This document shows positions 1 to 5,523 of a stretch of 5,523 bases of DNA, in pieces. Under the pieces are notes generated by a model. The model was given only the letters and a program-made list of their open reading frames with translations. It ran no database searches and was not told the DNA's origin. How positions within the stretch are numbered: the stretch's first letter is position 1; the number at the start of each line of letters is the position of its first letter. This DNA is from Acidobacteriota bacterium (GTDB lineage Bacteria; Acidobacteriota; UBA890). The translations under genes and the position numbers were made by a program. The stretch covers positions 32,996 to 38,518 of the forward strand of contig PBML01000025.1 of assembly GCA_002722645.1 (NCBI GenBank). The letters are read 5' to 3'.

Positions 1-2417
1 TAGTTGCTCCAAGCTCCGGAAAAACCCGGTCCCTCTAAATACGGGGCTGTATCGAACATTCCCGCCTCAACCGGATTCTCTGGATCCGTGATGTCGAGAA
101 TGTGCAAACCGTAGCGATAGTTCGCCTGGTAGACAAAATCGCCCTTGACATACAGGTTGTGGGCGCTGGCAGGCAACGAGCCCATGAACATGGTTGTCAA
201 TAGTGGGTCTTCAAGATCACTCAGATCCCAGATCGTGGTGCGCGTTGTTTCAGCATTGCCACGGATCACGTCTGACTCGTCGTTCATGATGAAATAGGCA
301 TGGTCGTCAGTCAGCCAACCCTGGTGCAAATAAGCAGGATTGGGGTAGGTGCCACGGCCTAGCAATACAGGGCTTTCCTTGTCGGTAACGTCCGAAACTG
401 ACAAAAAGCCACCATTTGCCTTTAGGCAAATCTCGCGGCCCTCGTACCGTTCGTCTGGACCTCGGTACACGGCGCACTGCACATCGTGGGTCCCGCGCTC
501 ATCCCGAAAACATCCCGCAAATTTCGGATTGAGCGGGTCGCGAATATCAATCATGTGCAGCCCCCCGCCACAACTCTCACGCCCGTTAGCACCGACCAGG
601 TAAGCAAAACCAGTCTCGGTATTGATGGCGATGTTGTGGACGCTTTCTACGAGGTCGTAGTGGCTATCAGGTTGAAACACCATGGGCATATTCGGCACGT
701 CGCGCAGTTTCGACATGTCGAAGACCTGCATTCCATGGGCTCCAGCGCCATCGGCGACGATGAAAGCATGCTCGTTGTAAAACTTGATATCTCGCCAAAG
801 CTGTGAAGGCGGCGTGTTCTGGGTCTTAGCTAAATCACCCACCAGTAAGGGATTGAGAGGGTCAGTGATATCGAAGAACGAAGTCCCATCATTACGGCCG
901 ATGAGCGCATACTCGCGACCAGTCACTGGGTCAGTCCAGCCCCAGTTATCATTCGTGCGCACGCCTCGCGAATCGCCTTCTGCTTTGAGCATCGACCCCG
1001 GGATGAAGGCGAGCAAGTCGATGCCATCGCAATCAAACGGACCAATCTTGCCATTGGTGCACTCACGCACCTCGCCGAGCAAAGCTGGCAGTGCATCCGG
1101 CTCACTGACCAGTTCGCCGCGATCCTCCCATTCACCGTTTGTGTTGCGCTCATACACATAAACGGCTCCGGCCTGATGGTCCATTCCGGTGGCCGATACG
1201 GCCGCAATACCGCCGCTAGAGGCGATGCGGTCGCCGAATGCATCGCGAGTCACAGTTTCTTTCAAGAATATGCGCCGTGGGGCGCCAAGTAGTTCCCCGC
1301 CTTCATCACGGTACAGATAGACCATGCCGGTATCGGTACCCCGCGGAGCCGGTGAACCGACCCAAACGTCTTTGCCATCGATAGCAACCGCCGTGCCAAA
1401 GCGGTCACCACGAATGCCGCTAAAGGCAGCTAGCCGCGAATGCTCCTCCCAAACACCATTCTCCTCATCGTACTTATAAACATAAGCAGCGCCATGACCG
1501 TCGCCACTTCCGGGGGCACCGATTACAGCCGTGTTGCTCTCAAGAGAAATGGCGGCGCCGAAGTTAGCGGCGCGCTCGTTCTCAGATCCAAGCGAAGCTG
1601 TCTCGCGCCAGTTGCCGTTCTCATAGCGAAACTCGAAGACACGGCCGACCTCGGGTACGGGCATCGTATCCTCTGGAACTGGCGACGGTCCCCGCCCACG
1701 ACGACGACCACCGCCCTGGGGCTGAGCCACAACGTCCGCCGCACGAGTTGGCGCACCAACGAAAACGCGGCCGTCAGAAAAAGCAATAGACCTTCCAAAG
1801 CTGTCCCCTGCAACGATCCCATCGGTTGGCTCTAGGCTCCCCTGTAGAGTCCATCTTCCAGAACCGCCGCGCCGGAAGATATAGACCGCTCCAGGCTCGG
1901 CTGGTTGTGGTGTACCACGACCCCCACGACCACCGGCACTCGCAGCCCGACCCGGCTTGCCAACCATCATCCAGTCACCTTCTATAGCTATCGCGATACC
2001 GAAATCAGTGCCGCAGTAGCCATACTGCTGACCACAACCGGGGTCAGGGCCAGTAAGTCCATCGACGCTGAGAGTCCCAGAGGAACGCCAGTTCGCCCCG
2101 TCACGCTCGAAGGCGTGCAACATTCCCCCCCGCTGAGCTACGAAAAGTGTGTCCCCATCCATCGCCAGCACGGCGCCAAAACCATCGGCCCGCTCGGATT
2201 CCTCCGCTTGTAATCGCGTTACCTCCGCCCAAGTGTCACCACTTTTTCGATACACATAGACCGTGCCTTGCCGAAAACTGTTGTTGGGCTCACCAATGAT
2301 CAAGTCATCGCCATCGACGACGACGGTGAGGCCGAACCCACTGGATTGCGCCAGGACGGGTAACGCCGAGATAACAACGAGGACTAAGGAAAAGAGAATG
2401 GCTCGCACGGGATGCAT
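1..2417 (-). CDS. Choice-of-anchor B family protein with N-terminal FG-GAP propeller (partial, C-terminus beyond left edge)
   Basis: One uninterrupted frame of 805 codons runs off the left edge; the last two bases read TA, probably a Tyr codon (GAWSN-Y) as expected for the family. Residues 1-23 form a signal peptide (basic R5, hydrophobic core, cleavage likely at VLA-Q), so the protein is exported. Residues 27-440 are seven FG-GAP-like repeats. Residues 448-805 match the choice-of-anchor B family (LVIVD-like repeats): CTNGKIGPFDCDGIDLL, NWGWTDPVTGREYALIG, LWRDIK, HGMQVFD, GGLHMIDIRDPLNP, THDVQC, HQGWL and HNLYVKG. In this family the C-terminal tail carries a surface-anchoring signal that differs between lineages; here it lies outside the window. 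All eight Cys are in the exported part, suggesting disulfides. ATG at 2417 is preferred because GGAGGG precedes it; an in-frame ATG at 2429 lacks such a site. Molecular role unknown; binding or adhesion at the cell surface is only a guess. Family assignment is strong. Confidence 0.9.
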   Translation of the reverse strand, partial: MHPVRAILFSLVLVVISALPVLAQSSGFGLTVVVDGDDLIIGEPNNSFRQGTVYVYRKSGDTWAEVTRLQAEESERADGFGAVLAMDGDTLFVAQRGGMLHAFERDGANWRSSGTLSVDGLTGPDPGCGQQYGYCGTDFGIAIAIEGDWMMVGKPGRAASAGGRGGRGTPQPAEPGAVYIFRRGGSGRWTLQGSLEPTDGIVAGDSFGRSIAFSDGRVFVGAPTRAADVVAQPQGGGRRRGRGPSPVPEDTMPVPEVGRVFEFRYENGNWRETASLGSENERAANFGAAISLESNTAVIGAPGSGDGHGAAYVYKYDEENGVWEEHSRLAAFSGIRGDRFGTAVAIDGKDVWVGSPAPRGTDTGMVYLYRDEGGELLGAPRRIFLKETVTRDAFGDRIASSGGIAAVSATGMDHQAGAVYVYERNTNGEWEDRGELVSEPDALPALLGEVRECTNGKIGPFDCDGIDLLAFIPGSMLKAEGDSRGVRTNDNWGWTDPVTGREYALIGRNDGTSFFDITDPLNPLLVGDLAKTQNTPPSQLWRDIKFYNEHAFIVADGAGAHGMQVFDMSKLRDVPNMPMVFQPDSHYDLVESVHNIAINTETGFAYLVGANGRESCGGGLHMIDIRDPLNPKFAGCFRDERGTHDVQCAVYRGPDERYEGREICLKANGGFLSVSDVTDKESPVLLGRGTYPNPAYLHQGWLTDDHAYFIMNDESDVIRGNAETTRTTIWDLSDLEDPLLTTMFMGSLPASAHNLYVKGDFVYQANYRYGLHILDITDPENPVEAGMFDTAPYLEGPGFSGAWSN
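3..1076 (-). repeat. Choice-of-anchor B / LVIVD-like repeats, probable second beta-propeller (last blade cut)
   Basis: In residues 448-805 the motif hydrophobic-D-[I/V/L/M]-[T/R/S]-D-x-x-x-P recurs: FFDITDPLNP (514-523), a weaker copy VFDMSKLRD (565-573), MIDIRDPLNP (622-631), VSDVTDKESP (674-683), IWDLSDLEDP (729-738) and ILDITDPENP (773-782). Each repeat opens with a strand that usually carries His or Trp at the same place: WGWTD, LWRDIK, VHNIAI, THDVQC, LHQGWL and AHNLYV. A seventh unit appears to begin at GFSGAWSN and leaves the window. Six visible units plus this beginning suggest another seven-bladed propeller; this fold is inferred. Confidence 0.75.
1098..2339 (-). repeat. Seven FG-GAP-like repeats, predicted seven-bladed beta-propeller
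   Basis: Seven units of about 50-80 residues each begin with a Phe-Gly pair, at residues 28, 80, 139, 207, 286, 340 and 394. Most continue with a turn such as VDGDD, MDGDT or IDGKD, then a [V/I]G-x-P motif (IGEP 41-44, VGKP 152-155, VGAP 220-223, IGAP 299-302, VGSP 353-356), and then a Gly-x-Val-Tyr-x-[Y/F] strand and a Trp-containing strand. The GAP motif is degenerate in unit 2 (VAQRG) and unit 7 (VSATG). Seven units fit one closed propeller. The classic DxDxDG calcium loop of integrin-type FG-GAP repeats is not evident. The fold is inferred from repeat count and family knowledge. Confidence 0.8.
2349..2417 (-). other. Sec signal peptide of the choice-of-anchor B protein
   Basis: This covers residues 1-23. 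There is a short N-region with one Arg (R5), a hydrophobic stretch from about residue 6 to 19 (AILFSLVLVVISAL), and a Val-Leu-Ala motif before Gln24 that fits the A-X-A-like rule for signal peptidase I. There is no lipobox cysteine, so lipoprotein processing is not expected. Confidence 0.85.
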
Positions 2418-2459
2418 GAAACCCTCCATGGGGGAAAGTTGAAGATCTGATGGCTCGCA
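2398..2459. repeat. 10-bp direct repeat ATGGCTCGCA, two copies 52 bp apart
   Basis: ATGGCTCGCA is at 2398-2407, inside the signal-peptide codons, and again at 2450-2459, in the leader/-10 region. The second copy includes the left arm of the inverted repeat at 2451-2472. The first copy overlaps coding sequence, so part of the match may be coincidental codon use. Confidence 0.4.
2422..2427 (-). promoter_or_regulatory. Ribosome binding site of the choice-of-anchor B gene
   Basis: On the minus strand GGAGGG lies four bases before the ATG at 2417 (five if the core is taken as GGAGG). This decides the start in favour of 2417 over the in-frame ATG at 2429, whose upstream bases (ACTTTCCCCC) have no purine-rich site. 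Confidence 0.7.
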
Positions 2460-2472
2460 TCATAACGAGCCA
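2451..2472. repeat. Perfect 7-bp inverted repeat over the -10 element; operator or hairpin candidate
   Basis: TGGCTCG (2451-2457) and CGAGCCA (2466-2472) are perfectly complementary around an 8-base centre that contains the proposed -10 element. Its position suits a repressor operator. It could also form an RNA hairpin downstream of the adaptor gene, but no T-run follows on either strand, so it does not look like an intrinsic terminator. Confidence 0.5.
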
Positions 2473-2487
2473 AACGGCAGGTTCCAA
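2459..2487 (-). promoter_or_regulatory. Candidate sigma70-type promoter for the choice-of-anchor B gene
   Basis: On the minus strand TTGGAA (2487-2482, four of six matches to TTGACA) is followed after exactly 17 bases by TATGAT (2464-2459, five of six matches to TATAAT). Transcription would start near 2452, giving a leader of about 35 bases. The 97-base gap after the adaptor gene leaves room for a separate promoter. The match is by eye; read-through from the exporter operon remains possible. Confidence 0.45.
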
Positions 2488-2514
2488 CGGGGACCTTGTA
2501 GGTACGCCGCTTAC

Positions 2515-3705
2515 TTAATTAATCGTCTCGACCGCAGTACCGTCTGAGATCGAGTCATCGGGGTGGACAACTACGGTCTCCCCGGCGCTCAGCCCCGAGC
2601 GGACCTCGGCCCGCAAACCACTACGCTGGCCGATCTCGATCTCACGTCGGTAGGCAACACCATCTACGACCACGAACGCGGCCCAGCCTTCCCCGTGACG
2701 GAATGTGGCACTTGAAGGAATGCTAAGGACATCGTTTCCGCTCCAAACGATGAAAACAGCGTCGACGCGATATTGATCGCCGAGTCTCTTCCACTTTTCC
2801 GTTGGCGAAACGATGTCAATAACGGTCAACACTCGTTGTTCTTCGACACCTAGCGCAGAGATCTTGGTGAACCCAACCGGTTCTACAACCGAAACGACAC
2901 CATCAAGTACACCCTCGCCGCCCCAACGCTCGAATCGTACGTTCGTCCCAGGAGCAATCTTTACGGCATCTGCTGAGAGAACTTCAACTTCGACCTCCAA
3001 TAGATCGGGGTCACCAACCTCGACCAGTGGCTGGCCAGCAACAACCACCCCCTCACTTTCGTGCAACAAACGCAACACTCTACCGGCAACCGGCGATTGA
3101 ACCGGTACGGTCTCGCCACCGGCACCGGCGGTCTCAGAGTAACGGAGGGCGGTTTGGGCCGCTTCAATGTCATAACTTGCAACGTCAACCGCGCGGTGTG
3201 CTGACTCAAGCCGGGCCGTCGTGCGGCGCGCAGCGGTTTCCGCAAGATCCAAAGACGTTTGCGATATTGCACCCCGCTCGAACAGTTGTCGCACCCGCGC
3301 AACATCAGCTTGCGCATACAGCGCATCGGCTTCAGCCGCGCTAACTTCCTGCTCCGAAACAAGCAAAGCCGCCTGTGCCACAGCTACGCGCGCTTCCGCT
3401 TGAGCTCGGGTACGCGAGTCGAGAACTTGGGAACGCAGAGGCTCAAGGTACAGCAACACCTCGCCTTCCTGAATCTCATCACCGACATCGAACCCTAGGC
3501 GGCGGGCATAGGCCGCCACTGGCGCCGAAACAACGTAACGCTCAACAACACGAGTCTTGCCCTCTTCCCGAACTGTCACCTCAAAGGTCCCGCGATCAAC
3601 CGAAGCCGTGTCGATAAGAACGGGGCTGGGCACAAATCCCATCGCAATAGCCGTAACCACAACGATGGCAACGGCCAGCCAGCTGAGTTTTCGAAGCCAA
3701 CTCAC
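2515..3705 (-). CDS. HlyD/MacA-like periplasmic adaptor subunit of an ABC exporter
   Basis: This is a complete 396-residue membrane fusion protein, of normal length for the family. It would bridge the inner-membrane permease to the periplasm and probably an outer-membrane channel. Order of parts: N-terminal membrane anchor (about residues 9-26, no lipobox); first half of the lipoyl-like domain (about 55-90, VVSAPVAAYARRLGFDVGDEIQEG); an Ala/Glu/Arg-rich alpha-helical hairpin (about 93-190, including LFERGAISQTSLDLAE); second lipoyl half (about 200-232, VQSPVAGRVLRLLHESEGVV); beta-barrel (about 233-320, with ERWGGEG, VEPVGFTKISALGVEEQRV and LGDQYRV); and a membrane-proximal domain (about 325-392, IPSSATFRHGEGWAAFVV, GLSAGETVVVHP). 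The GTG start has a good ribosome site and lies 3 bases after the permease stop, so the two are co-transcribed and probably translationally coupled. Family assignment is secure; the exported substrate is unknown. Confidence 0.93.
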   Translation of the reverse strand: MSWLRKLSWLAVAIVVVTAIAMGFVPSPVLIDTASVDRGTFEVTVREEGKTRVVERYVVSAPVAAYARRLGFDVGDEIQEGEVLLYLEPLRSQVLDSRTRAQAEARVAVAQAALLVSEQEVSAAEADALYAQADVARVRQLFERGAISQTSLDLAETAARRTTARLESAHRAVDVASYDIEAAQTALRYSETAGAGGETVPVQSPVAGRVLRLLHESEGVVVAGQPLVEVGDPDLLEVEVEVLSADAVKIAPGTNVRFERWGGEGVLDGVVSVVEPVGFTKISALGVEEQRVLTVIDIVSPTEKWKRLGDQYRVDAVFIVWSGNDVLSIPSSATFRHGEGWAAFVVVDGVAYRREIEIGQRSGLRAEVRSGLSAGETVVVHPDDSISDGTAVETIN

Positions 3706-3708
3706 GAA

Positions 3709-5523
3709 TTACTCCCTTGTCTTCAATACGGCGACAAGATCGAGATGGTCGATTCGGCGCCGGACGATGAGTCCCGAGATGACGGAAGAGACCAACACGA
3801 CGCCAGCTGAATAACTGTACGTGCTTGGATCAATGATGGTCGGAATGCGCATCAAGTCGCTTTGAAACGCACTGGCCATGTATGCACACAGGCCACGCCC
3901 AAAGATGAAGCCAACCGGAATAGCCACAAGTGTCAACACCGCGATCTCCCCCAAAAGGATGTAGGAAACCTCGCCGCGACGAAAGCCAAGCACGCGCAGA
4001 CTGGCCAACTCTCGGCTACGTTCCGCGAGGGCGATACGGGCACTGTTGTACACCACGCCGATAGCAATCGAGCCGGCAAGCATGGTCATGATGATCGACC
4101 AGGTCAGCAACTGGTTCCCCATCGTGGCGAAGAAGCTCTCGATCGAGTTATCAACATTCACCGATCCTGCAACACGTGGGATTTCTTCGAGCTTCAAGTA
4201 GATATCCTCTAGATGGGCTTCATCGGTGGCGAGGTAGACCCCAGAGATTAGATCGCCTTCACCCATCAAGCGATTCAGTGCGGATCGATCCATATACGCC
4301 GATACACCAATATATTCGCTCACCAACGCAGTAAGGGGAACCTCACGGACTGGTCGGCGGCCCCTAAGCACCTTCACCGTGATCATCTCGCCAGCCTGTA
4401 CCCCAAGAACATCGGCCAGGTACCGAGTCAGAACCAAGCCTTCCCGGGGAAGCGGAACCGGCTGCAGAGACGTGTCAATCAATCGCACGAGATCGCTTCC
4501 AGGCTCGATACCCTGGATGGCAGTACGAAAACTTCGATGATCTTTCTTGAGGTCAACGGGCACGAACCGAAACGGGTCGCCATATTCGACACCTTCGAGG
4601 TTCAGCAACTCGTAGTAGGCACGGTACGAAGTCGGTTCGACGAAGATGACCGCAAGATCCTCGCGTTGTGCGAAGCCGAACTGAACCTGGACCATCCGGT
4701 AGATAGCGTCGGAAAAGAACATACCGACCATCAGGACCGCCACCGAGAACGCGATTCCAATAATCGTCATCATTGACTTAACTGGCTGGCGCTCGATATG
4801 ACGCAGGATCATTCGCGTCGGCTGTGTCAAAAACCGTTTTAGGCCTAGCCGTTCGACGGTAGCCTCACGATAGATGGCTGGCGCCTCGGGCCTCATTGCC
4901 TCGGCAGGCGGTTGGCTAACCGCTTGGAAAACCGAGTAGGCGGCACCAAGAAGGGCTGCCGTAAGGCTGATGACAGCAGCTCCGACCACTACCGGTAGTG
5001 AGACAGTGAACTCCAGGTAAGGAAATTTGTAGATCTCCATGTACATCTCGGCCATTGACCGAGCGAGCTGTGCCCCCAGGCCGAGGCCAGCAACGACTCC
5101 CAAGATCACGATGACAGTAGTCAGCTTCGTGAAATGCCACAACACACCGAGGTTGCTATAACCGAAGGCCTTGAGGGTAGCCACTTGCTCCCGCTGTGCC
5201 CGAACGAGACGAGTAATTACGATGTTTAGAAGAAAGGAAGCAACACCGAGAAAAATAATGGGGAAAATTCTTGCCATGATACGCAGCGATCGAAATTCCT
5301 CTGATAGAAATCGATGTGAAATCTGAGTGTCCCGACCAATTGCCCCAAAGCCACCATAAGGCTCAATGACTTGGTCGAGTAATTCGATAACCGCTTCTTC
5401 ACTGGCACCTGGCGACAAGGTCAACGTGACATCGTTGAAAGCGCCGTCCATATCGTAAGCGGATGCAAGCGGTTCGCGGTTCATCCACAGAACCCCATAG
5501 CGCTCGAAGTCCGGGAAAACGCC
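3709..5523 (-). CDS. ABC exporter permease with two FtsX-type modules (partial, N-terminus beyond right edge)
   Basis: This is the C-terminal 604 residues of an inner-membrane permease related to MacB/LolC-type exporters; full members have about 780-800 residues, so roughly the first 180 are missing. The frame is open to the right edge (GVFPDFERYGVLW precedes the Met codon at 5484), so that Met is internal. Numbering from the first codon in the window, membrane segments are near 86-107, 134-154, 176-199, 251-270, 472-492, 521-545 and 569-587. The first FtsX module ends with PPAEAMRPEAP (205-215). ILRHIERQPVKSMMTIIGIAFSV opens the second half, followed by a periplasmic domain of about 200 residues (271-471, including QREDLAVIFVEP and GVSAYMD). 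NSARIALAERSRELASLRVLGF (493-514) is the conserved cytoplasmic stretch after a membrane helix, and the protein ends LDLVAVLKTRE. It needs a separate ATPase, not seen here. The substrate is unknown. Confidence 0.93.
   Translation of the reverse strand, partial: GVFPDFERYGVLWMNREPLASAYDMDGAFNDVTLTLSPGASEEAVIELLDQVIEPYGGFGAIGRDTQISHRFLSEEFRSLRIMARIFPIIFLGVASFLLNIVITRLVRAQREQVATLKAFGYSNLGVLWHFTKLTTVIVILGVVAGLGLGAQLARSMAEMYMEIYKFPYLEFTVSLPVVVGAAVISLTAALLGAAYSVFQAVSQPPAEAMRPEAPAIYREATVERLGLKRFLTQPTRMILRHIERQPVKSMMTIIGIAFSVAVLMVGMFFSDAIYRMVQVQFGFAQREDLAVIFVEPTSYRAYYELLNLEGVEYGDPFRFVPVDLKKDHRSFRTAIQGIEPGSDLVRLIDTSLQPVPLPREGLVLTRYLADVLGVQAGEMITVKVLRGRRPVREVPLTALVSEYIGVSAYMDRSALNRLMGEGDLISGVYLATDEAHLEDIYLKLEEIPRVAGSVNVDNSIESFFATMGNQLLTWSIIMTMLAGSIAIGVVYNSARIALAERSRELASLRVLGFRRGEVSYILLGEIAVLTLVAIPVGFIFGRGLCAYMASAFQSDLMRIPTIIDPSTYSYSAGVVLVSSVISGLIVRRRIDHLDLVAVLKTRE
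3712..3718 (-). promoter_or_regulatory. Ribosome binding site for the adaptor, inside the permease end
   Basis: AAGGGAG on the minus strand ends six bases before the GTG at 3705 and lies within the last codons of the permease. It supports the GTG start and points to coupled translation, since ribosomes finishing the permease would sit on this site. Confidence 0.7.

Larger units (their letters stand above)
2418..2514. other. Intergenic gap between adaptor and choice-of-anchor B genes
   Basis: These 97 bases are the only real non-coding stretch in the window. They hold the candidate promoter, the inverted repeat and the ribosome site listed separately. I see no T-rich intrinsic terminator after the adaptor stop codon, so some read-through from the exporter operon is likely. 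Confidence 0.75.

Noticed and set aside
349..2213. Several plus-strand and alternative-frame minus-strand reading frames of 80-130 codons
   Set aside because: They all lie over the continuous choice-of-anchor B frame, have Ser/Arg/Pro/Thr-rich low-quality translations and match no family; they are shadows.
2427..2429. Alternative in-frame ATG start for the choice-of-anchor B protein
   Set aside because: It lacks a Shine-Dalgarno sequence, and the ATG at 2417 has GGAGGG just upstream.
2451..2472. Inverted repeat as an intrinsic terminator of the exporter operon
   Set aside because: No run of T follows the stem on either strand, and the element overlaps a plausible -10 box instead.
2305..2487. 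Short minus-strand reading frame of 60 codons across the intergenic gap
   Set aside because: It overlaps the signal-peptide region in another frame, has a basic composition without recognisable features, and no convincing ribosome site.
2493..2503. Small hairpin ACCT-TGT-AGGT after the adaptor gene
   Set aside because: A 4-bp stem with a 3-base loop and no T-run is too weak and too common by chance.
2515..2522. Palindrome TTAATTAA at the adaptor stop codon
   Set aside because: It is explained by the Asn codon, the TAA stop and adjacent bases; eight bases alone give no functional evidence.
2813..4776. Plus-strand reading frames opposite the adaptor and permease
   Set aside because: They are antisense to well-recognised genes, show no domain, and have the composition expected of complementary-strand translation.
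3709..5484. Permease starting at the Met codon at 5484
   Set aside because: The frame stays open upstream to the right edge and GVFPDFERYGVLW fits the family, so this Met is internal and the gene is partial.

Overview
The window looks like part of a chromosome from a Gram-negative bacterium of moderate GC content, probably a proteobacterium and perhaps a marine gammaproteobacterium. That placement is inferred from the protein families (a periplasmic-adaptor exporter and a signal-peptide-bearing choice-of-anchor B protein) and is not certain. All coding sequence is on the minus strand, so the genes read from right to left. I see no RNA gene, mobile element, CRISPR array or plus-strand gene.

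Region by region, in transcription order: (1) 5523-3709 holds the last 604 codons of an ABC exporter permease with two FtsX-type membrane modules; its start lies beyond the right edge. (2) 3705-2515 holds a complete HlyD/MacA-like periplasmic adaptor. It starts with GTG only 3 bases after the permease stop, with its Shine-Dalgarno inside the permease end, so the two form one operon. The partner ATP-binding subunit is not in the window and is probably upstream. (3) 2514-2418 is a 97-base intergenic gap with a plausible sigma70-type promoter. A perfect 7-bp inverted repeat lies over its -10 element, and a third copy of the same heptamer is in the next gene. (4) 2417 to the left edge is a large exported protein, open for 805 codons and still unfinished. 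It has a signal peptide, seven FG-GAP-like repeats and then a choice-of-anchor B/LVIVD-like region.

The permease and adaptor would work together as a MacB-MacA-like machine, moving an unknown substrate out of the inner membrane or periplasm. The large protein appears to be two consecutive beta-propellers carried to the periplasm or cell surface. It probably has its own transcription start, and the sequence shows no direct functional link to the exporter. The most interesting points are the double-propeller architecture with Gly/Arg-rich loop inserts, a row of His residues at equivalent blade positions in the second propeller, and the repeated heptamer around the promoter.
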